Part shown: positions 23,226 through 34,800 of the stretch, piece after piece
Numbering within the stretch: the first letter of the stretch is position 1
Layout: each line of letters starts with the position of its first letter
Source of the DNA: Parietaria judaica
Taxonomy: Eukaryota; Streptophyta; Magnoliopsida; Rosales; Urticaceae
Length of the DNA: 64,000 nt
Assembly: GCA_954871525.1 (NCBI GenBank)
Contig: OX940865.1
Span: 2,170,001-2,234,000 of the forward strand
Direction: 5' to 3'
Program-made: the position numbers and the translations under genes
Notes under the pieces: model-generated
The model's input: the letters and a program-made list of their open reading frames with translations, nothing else
Told to the model about the DNA's origin: nothing
Databases searched by the model: none

Positions 23226-23636
23226 CGAATGAAATAAGAATAACAATAGCTTTTCAGAGTAGTGATAAGGGTTTTAGGGTACATGATTAGTGAATCATGT
23301 AATGTTATAGGGTAGTTTCTATAGTAATAGTTTCAGAAACAACTTTACTAATCATATTTTAAGAAAACTACATGATTAGTGATGTAATGTTATCTTTTTG
23401 TTTGATGCGATTTCATAGTTATTCATGTTATATTTTATTTATAGTGATTTTAAATTATTTATGTAATTTTTTTATATTGAATTATTAATTTATATATCAC
23501 TTGGGACCTATATAATTTCTAGAAAAATTATTAACTTATAAATTTAACGAATTATTAATTTAGCTAGTTAGGCCCGAGTCGGGACCGAACAAAAATATTA
23601 TTTAATCGCGACTATTAATTTATCGAGGTTCTACTG
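22934..23636. mobile_element. Emigrant-like (Tc1/mariner, pogo-type) non-autonomous element
   Basis: The terminal inverted repeats CAGTACAACCTC and CAGTAGAACCTC, each followed by TATAAATTAATA or GATAAATTAATA, match the Emigrant MITE type. TA flanks the right end at 23637-23638; the left flank is CA, so the TA duplication is imperfect. The interior is AT-rich with many ATTAATTTAT motifs and an (AT)n microsatellite at about 23190-23221. No transposase is encoded. Confidence 0.75.
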
Positions 23637-23747
23637 TATATGACTATTTTTTTAAACTCTATGCAATTAATAGGATATGATACCACTGCCTGCATGAATC
23701 AGGATATATCGTTGAACAAAAGTAACTACTTGAAGGCAGAAAATATT

Positions 23748-26700
23748 GGTTGTGTTTGGTACATAACTTGAAAACAGTTTTTTAGTTTTCTAACTTGCAC
23801 AGTTACACTGAAAAAAGTAAAAGACTCTTTGGTGTGTAACTCATCAAATTGAATTCCAAAACGCGGATGTTGGACATGTGTGTCCTTAAACAAGATATTT
23901 ATCCATTTGTAAAACATTATCACAAGTCATTGAATAAAGAAGGTACTTATTATGTTAATCTTATTATAGTTTCAGGTAGAGTAAAACACAATGTTTGTAT
24001 CCTTAGTTCATAAATGATGCAATTATGTTATTATCATCACAAGAGAGTCAGTGTGAGGAAGAATTAATAATAATCATAAATGAACTTAAAACGTCCGTGA
24101 CCTGATTAACTGGGTGGGAGACCATTAATCGTATAAGGTCATTAATTTAATAAGTGACAATCATATTCTGGATTGTGTGTGTGTCACACTCACTAGAAGT
24201 GCATTAAGTGTGAAGTGTCTTCACAGTGGACTGGACCTGACTTAAACTCAAGAAGTTATCATATAAGACCGTCACTGATAAGTTGTAGTTGAGTCACAAA
24301 ATGATGATCAAATGGATATTCGTTCTAAGTCCTGAGTGGTCTTGAGTCCGAACTGTTGCCTTGATTGTTCTTTGATTTAACCGTTAAAGAACAAAAGATA
24401 TTACCGTTGTTTCCAACACTATTATTTTGGGAACATGATAGTCACTAGTAAGGGTAGCTTGATCATAGACATGGGCATCACACAACTCTCTTCAGAGTCA
24501 TGATGATTCCCTTGGTTGTCAGTGGTGAGAAGTGAGAGGTACCCGTGTGCAACTTATGAATCAAAACCATAAGTGGGTTACTCATAATATTACTGACTGA
24601 TTCAAGGAGGAAAAATGCAATGAGGGGTATTACGGTAAAAACTGCCTGCTCATGTGTGAATCATTAAGTGAAAGAACAATAACCCAAATTTGATTGTATC
24701 AATGGACACCCTGCTGTATAAAGGGAATAATATATACCGTATCACTAAAGAGTGCAACCTCGGGTCTATAGTGGAATCACTTCGAGGTTTGACGAACAAC
24801 TAGCAATTCGTTGGAGCTTAAGTGATACGGGTCCGTGGTCCCCAGGATAGCTCCGTAACGAATGATACGCACGTGATTAAAATACATTCTAGATAATGTT
24901 TAATCATTTGGCCCGACTTATAAAACTGAAAAGGCTGTGGCAGAAGTCAGATAGTTTTATCGTCAGCGTGGCAAAAGTACCATATTTTGGTACACAGAAT
25001 TAACTAATAAAAAGAAATTTAAAATTTAGATTTACTATCAGCACCATGTTGTTGTGAATTAAATTCTAAGCAACTTTTCTTTTTGAACTAAGTCTTTTCG
25101 ACTTACGGTTTGTGATTTATGGATTTTCTAAGTTTATGCTCGGTTCGATAAACTATGAAATTAATTCACATATACATATATATTTCGAATTTAATTAATT
25201 TGATGATAATATTAAATATTTTGATCTTATCATGTATTTGTTATTTAATTAAATCTATGATTAATTATATCCATTTAATTTAGATGAGATTAAATCTGGA
25301 CCATTGGATTGGAATAATTAATTATATTTAATTATAAGAATCTGAAAAATGGGAGGAAAAATATCCAATTCGGTTACAGTATCAGACCTATAAATAGGAG
25401 GCTCATTCTACACATTTTACACACCTTCCCCAGAGATAAAACTCGAGCTCTCCCTCTCTCTCTAGGGTCTGCGAGTTTTCTGCTTCTGATCTCTTTTTAT
25501 GGTTCGGCTTAGGAGACATTTTCTCCAGTAGCTTAAAAAGAACCATCAGTTAAATTTTGCGAAGGAGTCCTGCCGGCGAAGCCCACGCTTCGGTATGAGG
25601 AATCCAGGAGAATATCCCGGAAGATCACGAGAGTTTCCCCTCAGCCCCTAGCGAAGCCCTACCGAGATTCAGAGTGCGCAACCGAGATCATCATTAGAGG
25701 TACAACCTTATCCATTGGGTTAATAAATGTAATCATTTACTGCTTTCTATTTATTTCATATTCGACTAGCTTATTAATAATGTTTATGAAATATTAAATC
25801 CGTAATATTTATCGGATCTTGATGAAATGGTAATTACCCGATATCCGTGTCGTCGGGCCGGTAACAAGTTTTCCGCTTTAAAATATTTTTTAAAATGTTA
25901 CCGCGATGCCTCGGAGGCTTATTTAGTGGTAATGAAGTCGGGAATCGAACGTCGATTTCCAAATGTTTCAAGTTTTATTATGTTTTTCTTAAGGATTTTC
26001 AAATACACATTTTTGTTGTTTTCTGTTTTTTTACTCAGTTTTTTTTTTCCATCACATCTTATTTCTATCGACTTCATTAGGAGTAAAATCGGAACCTTGA
26101 ATCGGGAAATAACTTTTTTTTTCGTCCATGTTCCGAAAATTTAAGATGTTTTTTTGTATTGGTTTCGATTTTAAAAGTGCTTGACTTAAAAACCACATGT
26201 ATTTTTGAATTAAAAAAAATTGAAAACTACAAATAGTATAAAAAAACGACAATCAAAATCTATAATATGCTAAAAACGACATAAGAAACTAAAAAATGAC
26301 ATGTAGTTTAAGATCAGAATCGGTACCAAAAACTAGGAAACATTTGTTTAGGGCATTGTTTCTTGTTCTCGGTTTAAAAAAAAAATCGGGAACCGAGAAG
26401 TACCAGTTCTCTGTTATAAACTAAATTTCTTGGATTTTTTTTAAAATCGATCCAGGATCGAGAAGTACCAGTTCTCGGTTTTAAACTAATTAAATTATGT
26501 GATGACTTAGGGAAAAATGGATATGGACGACCTGTTGTGGTGAATATACAATTCACGCGAATACTATGTTTAATATAATGTTGTTGAAAAATAATGGAAT
26601 AAAATGATATGAGATATTTTACTTTTGATGCTTGCTAAACTTGATTATTTAGACTATATATTATAGCTTTGATACGTTAAATATGATTGTTACACCGTAA

Positions 26701-26964
26701 TATAATGTTTATGTTACTGTATTATTAATGTAATAATATTTTTTAATTTTATTAATGTATTAATTATTTAATTTTTTAAGAAAAAAATAGAATCATATTC
26801 CTAACAGTTATTGTTTTATTTTATTTCAAAAAAAATAAAAACAGAAATATGTACCAAACCCAAACAGTTATTTAAAAACAACTGCAAGAGTTTTTTTAAA
26901 CTACAACTAAAAAATTCTGAATAGAGTAAACAAAAACAGTTTGAGTTGTCTACCAAACGGCACC
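23748..26964. mobile_element. Possible MITE-like frame around the solo LTR
   Basis: GGTTGTGTTTGGTA at 23748 and its inverted counterpart TACCAAACGGCACC ending at 26964 form imperfect terminal inverted repeats that extend about 40 bp. Both are flanked by ATT. The GTTTGG-type ends recall PIF/Harbinger MITEs, but the expected TTA/TAA duplication is not seen. Without the solo LTR the frame would be about 1.1 kb of AT-rich DNA. Tentative. Confidence 0.35.
23868..25962 (+). repeat. Solo LTR of the same Copia family
   Basis: It starts TGTTGGACATGTGTG and runs collinear with the LTRs at 9549 and 16539 to GATTTCCAAA near 25962. The TATAAATAG box (25389-25397) and the block with GCCGGCGAAGCCCACGCTTC are kept. 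It is more diverged than those two LTRs are from each other, and it lacks most of the quasi-palindromic modules. No internal element sequence or partner follows, so it arose by LTR-LTR recombination or truncation. A clean 5-bp duplication was not found. Confidence 0.88.
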
Positions 26965-27256
26965 ATTGTCTCTTAAAATTCTTATGCATTGCATTTAACA
27001 TCTAGTGTTAAGATCTAAATGAGCATTTAAATTTCCCTATGTTAAATGGGCATTTAACAAAATAATGGCGTTTTTAGGCATCAAATTAATTAATTTTTTT
27101 ATATATATTTTATAAATAATTTTTTTAATTCAAAATTCTAAAAAATTAACTTTTGAGCATATTTATATAATAGAATTGTCTTACTTAAATATATATATAT
27201 ATATATAGATATATAGATTCTTATTACTATTTCATTCATTATTTGTACTTTTGTAC
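25963..27256. other. AT-rich spacer
   Basis: No gene seen. A short direct duplication containing GAGAAGTACCAGTTCTC occurs near 26395 and 26460. The right part overlaps the possible MITE end at 26964. Confidence 0.5.
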
Positions 27257-27264
27257 ATCATATG

Positions 27265-27499
27265 TAGAGCTGCACAAATAAATCGTGAACGTGCATCGTG
27301 GCGCGTCGCGATCTTTTTTCTTAGCCGCGATTAATCGCGACTAACTGGCGGGAATCGCGACTCATCGCGACGCGGAGTAACAGTGCGAGAGAATCGGTCT
27401 CATCCAATGAGAGCACGCCACCGGGGCATCGCGACGTCGAATTTGACGATTTTCACGATTTAGTCGCGACTCATCGCGACGTCGCCATGTGCAGCTCTA
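27265..27499. mobile_element. hAT-type MITE (235 bp), copy 1
   Basis: The ends are TAGAGCTGCAC and GTGCAGCTCTA, flanked by a perfect 8-bp duplication ATCATATG at 27257-27264 and 27500-27507. The interior is dense in TCGCGA/GCGACG palindromic motifs. Eight-base duplications point to the hAT superfamily. No coding capacity. A second copy lies at 29841-30141. Confidence 0.93.
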
Positions 27500-27605
27500 A
27501 TCATATGTAATAAACGAGATCTATGATAAAATAATTATGGATAGTCCTGTCTTTTCGATGGAATAAAAAAATATTTTTATCTTTCTGTTATAATATCTTC
27601 TTGAC

Positions 27606-29199
27606 CAAGGTTCGCATTACCGACGATTATCGACGATTATCGAGCTTACCGGTAGTTACCGGCTATAATACTTATCGTTTTATCCATTTTTTGACGATTA
27701 TCGAGCTTTTCGATAAACCGAAGACCAGCCGATTATCGCTATTTTTAGTGTAAAAATTTGATACTTTTTGGTCAATTAAAAAAATCAATTTTTAGAGATT
27801 TTTCGGTCTTTTCGACAGCCAATGACCAAATTTTATACAATTTTCGAGCTTACCAGTGAAAAACCGAGACTTTTCGGTCTTTTCGACAGCCGACAACCAA
27901 ATCTTATACGAAAACTTGATTTTCGAACTGGTAAGTTGCAAATTTTTCGACAAATTATCATATTTTCACTGATTAATCGATTCTTGGCATAAGTTTCGAA
28001 AGTTTTGATTTATTCATTTTTAACCGAATTTCTTGGAATTTTTTGTAGTTTTTGGTAAATTAATGACATATAATGTTAAATCTATATGAATCAATAATTT
28101 CTTCTTTGATATGTACTCATTTATACGATTTTTAGGGCATTTCATGTGTTAAAATATAAAGAGTTAGTTTTATATGAGATTTATGTTTAGAAATGAGTAA
28201 AGCTTGGAACTTTATCATCTTTTGTTTATTTTTTTGCATTCTTATGAATATTTTTTTATGAAAACATGTTTCGATGACTTATTTTATAATTATTTTGTTA
28301 GATTTAGGTTAAATTCGGATTATCATGCTTGTTAGGCAAATGTATATAAAGTTTTGAATTTAGGAATTTACTCGAAATGTACATACTTTGTTATAATTTG
28401 ATGATTGTATAGGGTTTAAAATATTATATTTCCAAAGAAATATGAATGTTTGAGCTTTTGAGTTCTTGAATTTTCAGATTACAAGACTTTCTAGTGTAAA
28501 AAGTCTAAAAATTAATATTTTATAAATTTTGAAGTAATTTATTCAAATTTTTATGTTTCTATTTCATTAATTATTTATTGACATATTAATCTGTGATTTT
28601 GGTATATTTTATTTGCATATTTGAGCTTAATTCGGATTTTTTCATAATTACGGCAAAAGTCTTCTACGTTTATCTTTTGTGATTTGTGAGGTAATCTCTT
28701 CATTTTTTTTTGGTGTTTTCATTGATAAAATATTTTTTAAAAAAATAATATGAAATCTTGGTGTAACTTATTTTCATATTTGAGATTAATTTGAATTTTC
28801 TCATAATTGCGGCAAAAGTCTTCTAAGTTGATGTGATGAGAATTATATGTGATTGTGTATGATTATATATATATATATGTTTGTGTATGAAACTGTTTTT
28901 TATATCATGACATTCTATTATTAATTTATCAGATAATAGAATAGAATCAATAATTATCATGACGTGCTTTTATTTTTGGTATTTTTAAAACATTATTTTA
29001 AATTGGACAAATACAAGCTTAAAATATTTTATAAGTTTTCCGTCGAAAAGTATCGATAATCCGTCGATAATCATCGAAAAGTATCGATAATCGGTAAGCT
29101 ACAGTATTATAGGTTTTCCGTCGGTTAATCGGTAAGCTATCGATTAATCCGTCGAAAACGATAATCGATTTATCGGTAACATCGGTAAGTTGAACCGTG
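27606..29199. mobile_element. Non-autonomous hAT deletion derivative (1.6 kb)
   Basis: The terminal inverted repeats CAAGGTTCGCATTACCG and CACGGTTCAACTTACCG are flanked by a perfect 8-bp duplication TTCTTGAC at 27598-27605 and 29200-29207. The ends carry many copies of TTACCG, ATTATCGA and CGATAA, typical hAT subterminal binding sites. The right 160 bp, read on the other strand, matches the hAT at 59488 nearly base for base, and the interior shares the GGCAAAAGT repeat motif with 62439-63440. No transposase exon is present, so it depends on a relative. Confidence 0.93.
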
Positions 29200-29207
29200 T
29201 TCTTGAC

Positions 29208-29832
29208 TATTTAATCTTCCTTTTCAGCTTAATCGTACTCTCGTAGTACGTGCCAAAACAAAATAGGTTCAAGCTTACCTCTTTTTCATTTTTCGAAAAT
29301 ATACACTTTTTTTTCTTTTCAAAACAATTATCTTGAAGATAGATCCACCGTACACGTTTCCATCACTCAGAATTATTGGCTGGGTGGGTCCACATCCCTT
29401 CCAATTATATATCAGTATTTAACAAAAATAGCCCTTTAATTTCTCTTCTGGGTGACTTCTCTCCCTAAAGATTAATCTCTAACAATAACATCCTCTACTA
29501 TTTAAAAGTATCGCATTATACAAATGAATAAAAATATAATAAAAAATGAAAACTTGTAAGGAGCGATGGTATTATTTTAATATGTGATGTCATTTGTTTT
29601 TCTTGTTATAACGAGTGACTAGAACATAATTACTTCATTGTTCTATAATGAAGTCAAATAAAATCTCAAATAAGTCAAATATCGAGTACAAGTCAATATT
29701 TTCAATTTTTTAATGTAGAAAGGGCAATGTGCTACTATTTTTTTTTAAGGGATATCAATGCCAAAAACTAAAGCTCAATGGGCAAGATGCACAAATGTAC
29801 AAATTTCAGGGGTGCAATACTGCCAATTATGT
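29208..29832. other. Intergenic DNA upstream of UBP15
   Basis: No gene is visible. A stretch near 29723-29815 (GGGCAATGTGCTAC, then AATTTCAGGGG) has a related copy in UBP15 intron 2 near 33690-33765, so it is a dispersed repeat. Confidence 0.5.
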
Positions 29833-29840
29833 ATCAGATC

Positions 29841-30141
29841 TAGAGCTGCAACTCGCGACTCCAATCTCAGAATCGCGACGAGTCGCGATGTTCTGGTGGG
29901 AGTCGCGACGCATCGCGACGCGAGGCGTGGAGTCGCGACGAGTGGCGATTCCTGCGCGTCGTCACGATCCCGTCTCTCCCTCTCTCTCTCACTCTCTCTC
30001 ACTCACACAATCACTCTCTCTCTCTCGATCAACATCGCGACGAGTCGCGACTCCACTCGCCGCGACGCATCGCGACGCGTCTTCTCGCGATTTTGGCGAA
30101 TTCCATCGCGACGCGTCGTGGAGTCGCCAAACGCAGCTCTA
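29841..30141. mobile_element. hAT-type MITE (301 bp), copy 2, at the UBP15 promoter
   Basis: The ends TAGAGCTGCA and GCAGCTCTA are flanked by a perfect 8-bp duplication ATCAGATC at 29833-29840 and 30142-30149. The interior is packed with TCGCGACG-type CpG motifs and a CT-rich microsatellite (about 29970-30025). The element ends 12 bp before a putative TATA box for UBP15. Open frames across it are compositional. Confidence 0.93.
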
Positions 30142-30153
30142 ATCAGATCAGTG

Positions 30154-30161
30154 TATATAAG
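30154..30161 (+). promoter_or_regulatory. Putative TATA box of UBP15
   Basis: TATATAAG lies about 300 bp upstream of a likely leader-exon donor site at 30494/30495. It is preceded by the MITE target duplication with a gap of only 4 bp. Transcription would start near 30185-30200. This is inferred from sequence only. Confidence 0.5.
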
Positions 30162-30189
30162 TTTGACCGACCCGTGACGTTCCTGATCT

Positions 30190-31875
30190 TCCAATCTGAG
30201 TCAACCGCTTCTAATTCCACTAATCCAGCGGCTTAAATCAGATCAAGAAGCGCGTGTGTACTACTCTTCTGGTGTGCGTGACTGTACGGTAGAGAAATCC
30301 CATATGTGAACGAAGTCGAGCGAAACGACGGAGAGAGAGAAGGAAAGAGTGTTGTTTTTGAGAAACGCAAGTTCTTTTCTTTCGGCTTCCCATCTCAGGA
30401 ATCAACGAATCTTCGAAGAGACAGACAGAGAGAGAGAGAGCGCTTGTTCTTCGTCGTGGGGTTTCGCGGAGATTGGCTGGTCCTTGCGAATGAGGTATGC
30501 TCTCGAAGCTCAATCTCAGATTCGTCTCTGAAATGCCAAGCCCAGAAATTGGATGATTTGAGCTAATGGGTTTCTCATTTCGAGTAATGGGTATTGCTTA
30601 GTCACGAGTTTCTATCGCATCCTGTTGTGTTGAGCTTGTGGTGAACTACTTGATCTTTCCCCTTTGACACGAAGAGCAGTGAAGACAATGTTGCACTTAA
30701 GTTCATCTTTCTATTGCTTCGAATGCTGAACAAATCGGATCCGAAGAACTTGCTGGTTTCGGAACTAGATTTCTCTTAGCTGAAGTTTCTTTTTTCGCAA
30801 CATGCACCGGAATGGTTAAGGATCGAAAACGGGTACGACTACACTGTGGAATGTCTAAATGCAGTGTGTTAAGAAGATGTAGCTTCTTAGTTAGTAGTTT
30901 CTGAAGATTATGTTCGATTAGACCCGCAATGTGGTATGTAATGTTTTAAGTGTTCTTGGGTTAGTTCTGCTAAGTGACACCCTAGTCTCTCATCTTTAGT
31001 GGAGCAGCATAGGGCTTTTTCTGTTTTCGTGTTTTGTTTATTCTATTGTCTATTGACTCGAGACATATCTTGGGAGAATTTTGATCGTGCTGTCGAAGCA
31101 ATGGTCCTTTGCTATTTTCGTTGTTTGCAACCATCTTCGTGGTGATTAACGATTGGCTTACGTGTTTGTGACTTGTGTTTTAAGTTTCGTTTTGGTGTTG
31201 CTATCAAATAGTGCAATGTTGGCTAGTTAAAAAAAACCCCGAGCAATGAATAAAGAAGCCAAGTTTATGCAGTAAAATAGTTTATTGACATTAGGTTTGT
31301 TTCTCTTGGATTTTGGGTTAAATATCAGGGATAAAGGGGTTTCCTTGGTTCCAGACACCTGACCAGATCGGTATCCCGGGATAAAAGATTTTTTTTTTTA
31401 TATTATAAATGCTATTGCTTGGCTTTCACCTTATATATAAAATTATGATAGACCTATGACCTATCATCATCTACTTTGTCTTGCATGTTTAGTCCCTTTA
31501 CTGTTATTTATTTTTATAGGTATTTCGGTCAATTATGTAATTTGGAATGTTTTGGTCTTTTACTCGGAGTTATCAGTAGGTGCTTATCCCAGTGGTCATT
31601 TGAGTTCTATGCTTTGTTTAGTCTTTCTCTTGCTGAGCATCGTTACAAAAGCGTTTGACCTTGCTCTCGAAAGAAAGGTCGGGATTTTTTTATTGATTTA
31701 TCATCGTAGTAAGGTGAAAAAAGAGATTCATCTCATTGGTGAACTCCCGATTTCTTTTTTCTCGGATAACATGTTTGATTCATACTTGTTGTGTTTATTT
31801 CAGATGCTAATTTTCTTGGAGTTGAAGAGATTATCGGGTGGGTAGGGATTTGGACATGAGAATGCTGGTTGGGAC
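30190..31875 (+). other. UBP15 5' leader exons and leader intron
   Basis: A CT/GA-rich leader exon probably ends at 30494 with donor G|GTATGC. The intron runs to the acceptor TTTATTTCAG at 31803, and a second leader piece (31804-31875) precedes the start codon. The intron includes the segment duplicated at 6033-6425. Boundaries are inferred from splice-site form. Confidence 0.55.
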
Positions 31876-34800
31876 ATGCTCGAGCCAAGGGAAGCTGATA
31901 TACCTGCTCTGTTTCTGGTTCTTGTCGTGCTTCCTTTGGTCGCTTACGTCTTACTTGGGAAATGGAGTGAGTCGGCCAAGAAGAGAGAGAGGATAAGCTT
32001 GCTTGCGCACTTGGCCGCTGAAGAAGCTCTCAGAGCCGAAGCAATGGCCGTCGCTGATGTCATCCCCCTTGTGGCCCCCACAAAGAGCATAGTCTCTAGG
32101 AAGAATGGATTGCAGACATGTGCAAGGTGCTTGAATCCAGCTACAACCCGTTGCGCCAAATGCAAGTCCGTCAGATATTGGTACGACTCTACCACGGGTG
32201 AAACATTATGTTTACTTATGTGTTGAAATTTTTATTTCGTTATTTAAAGAGCCCTAAGCAATACGAAACGAACCCAAGTATTTTTCTGTTTTCAGTAAAT
32301 TAGAATTAGTTTATGGCTGAAATCATAGGCTAAAATGGTTCCACAATCCACTAGACCCGTGACGTAATTATCTTTATCAATATAATCATTTTTTTTATTA
32401 CAAATAAAAGAAATAGACCCGTGACAAGAACGATATCACGGGAACATAGCACTTGTAGTCATGATTTGTTCTTGATAAATTCCTGAATCACACAATTTTT
32501 TTTATTGTGGTTGATTTTTGTTTATCATACTAATTTCAATAACTTTAGAAGTTTTGTTTTTTATCCAAATATTTTACAGTCGATCCTATCTAAGTTCTGA
32601 CATCTGATTTTATAATTATCAATGGTTTTACTTTTATTGAATATTTGATCTGGTGTTGTGAAAAAGAAATTGGAAATGAAACGACAAAACGCTTTTCAGC
32701 CATTCCCGAATAACCTATCTCCAAACCCAATGTGAAACTTGATAAGAATGTCGAAGCGTGATAGATGATGAGATTAATATTAAAAAATAATGGCCAACGT
32801 TTATTGAGTGAATGTGATTGAAAAGCTGGAGAAAAAGATATCAAGATAAAAAAAAATAAAGATTTTAAGCTCAATTAATCTGTATCAGTCAACTAATGTC
32901 ACATTTAGATTTTTGTTTATGCTTTTGTAGATAATGTTCAGCGTAATCACGATTATGATACCATAAGTTTGTATGACATTTTCACAGTTCCGGTAAGTGC
33001 CAAATAATCCATTGGAGGGAAGTTCACAAGCAAGAATGCCAGCAGATTGAAATGACCAATTCAAACTCGCCTCATATGACTTGTTCATTTGAAGGATCAT
33101 TTCACGAGAGCTTCTTGCCCAGCGACGCCATGAACTCTCAGTATTTTGGGTACAGCATCGATCAATCTATGGTAGATAATGCAGCTTCAGAGAATGTAAT
33201 TTATCCCTTGGTTAGCACCAACGTCCCTGCCACTGTAGATCATTCATCAATTGATGCATCTCAAGCTTCATCAATGGGTAGGAAAAGTACGGAAAAACGC
33301 GCTTCAAGAAAGTCGAACAAAGAAGCATCATCGCGAAGGAAAGAGGGTATTGCATCAATTTCCTGTGGAGAAGAGGCTATGAAAGGCTATAAGGTAAGTA
33401 TCATTATAGTTCTTATATATAACTACTTTTTTTTGTGTGTAATTGGAAAAATAATAAAAGACGGAAAGACACCACTTATTTTATGGTATTTTCGTTAAAT
33501 TTAATATTTTCTTCAAGTCATGGGGCTTTCATCGTTAACTTCTCTTCGAGAACTAGACATCTTGATTGATCCACTATAGTATCAAAATTTGAAATATTGA
33601 TATTTCTAGGTAACCAAATGATAAGAATACTCTCGAGTAAGTCATGTGTCTTGTACAAGTTAAAATTTTCCGTCATTGTTTAACGCAGACGGGCAATGTG
33701 CTACTTATTAAAAATGTATGGGGCATTGCTGCCAAAGATCAAAATTTCAGGGGGCATTACTCAGGATTACTATTTTTTGCACTACTCACTATTAAATTAA
33801 TTAAATTGTTTTATGTAGGCAAGAAAGAGTGATGCGTGTGTGTTTGAAGAATCTGCAAGAGGGCAAAGTGGTAATATGTCTGAGGGCTATATTCATAGAC
33901 GTACTGCTTCGGGGGGAATGATGCACGATAATGATAAGGAAAAAAGTCCACCATGTAACATACTAGAGTTAGAGAACTTCCAGGGATTCTACAAGTCAAA
34001 ATACGTGTCCAATGGGCACGAAGTAGGAAAAGATTTCATGCCAAACGGAGTGAGCCCGCTTGCAGGGGAACATACCTCTTGTAATGAACAGGTGGAGTTT
34101 AGAAGTTCGTCGGAAAAGACTAAAAAAGCCCCATGTTCTCTCGGAAGCAAGAGTTCTAAATTGCCAAAGTCAACTGCAAAAGAGACTTTTGAGCAATTTT
34201 CATTGGAAAGAGATAAAATTTGTCGAACGGCCGAAACAAGTTAGTATTTATTAAATGATAGTTCGTACTAAAATAACATTCAGTACCCCTTTCTTCAAGA
34301 TTGCTTTAGTTTAACACACACACACACATATATATATGTATATATATATATATCTATTTTTTTAATGTAGAATCGTCTAGAATGAGAGACACTTCTGTAC
34401 AAGCTAGCAATGGGGGTGCAAATGCAAAAATTATGAAGATGATGGGTCTAAAGAAGCCAATAAAACTCACCAAAAAGGATGTTATAGAGAGTTCTCACAG
34501 AGCTAAGGTCACTCTCTTATTATATTTCTGATTTTAATTAATTTATATTAGATTGGTTCTTATTTTAAATTTGCTTCACGGCCGTCTTAGATGCTTTTTC
34601 CCTACGACGAATTCACAAGGTTCTTCCAGTGTGAGGTCTTTGAGCTATCACCTCGTGGCCTTTTAAATTGCGGGAACAGGTATCAGATAAAACGATAAAT
34701 GAAGTGAATTAATATATCAAATTATTTGAAGAATTAACATTTCTAATATGAATAAATACTTATATTTTTGCAGTTGCTATGCAAATGCTGTCTTGCAGTG

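Noticed and set aside
9549..25962. The LTR at 23868 as the true 3' LTR of the Copia at 9549
   Set aside because: The pair 9549/16539 has matching GTAAG duplications and a polypurine tract at 16526; the third LTR is more diverged and lacks internal sequence.
29729..30194. Ser/Arg-rich open frames near the UBP15 promoter
   Set aside because: They lie inside the hAT MITE and reflect its TCGCGA and CT repeats.
32181..32224. Extension of UBP15 exon 1 as an open frame to 32226
   Set aside because: Reading through loses the MYND Cys; splicing at 32180 to 32988 restores YCSGKC in phase.
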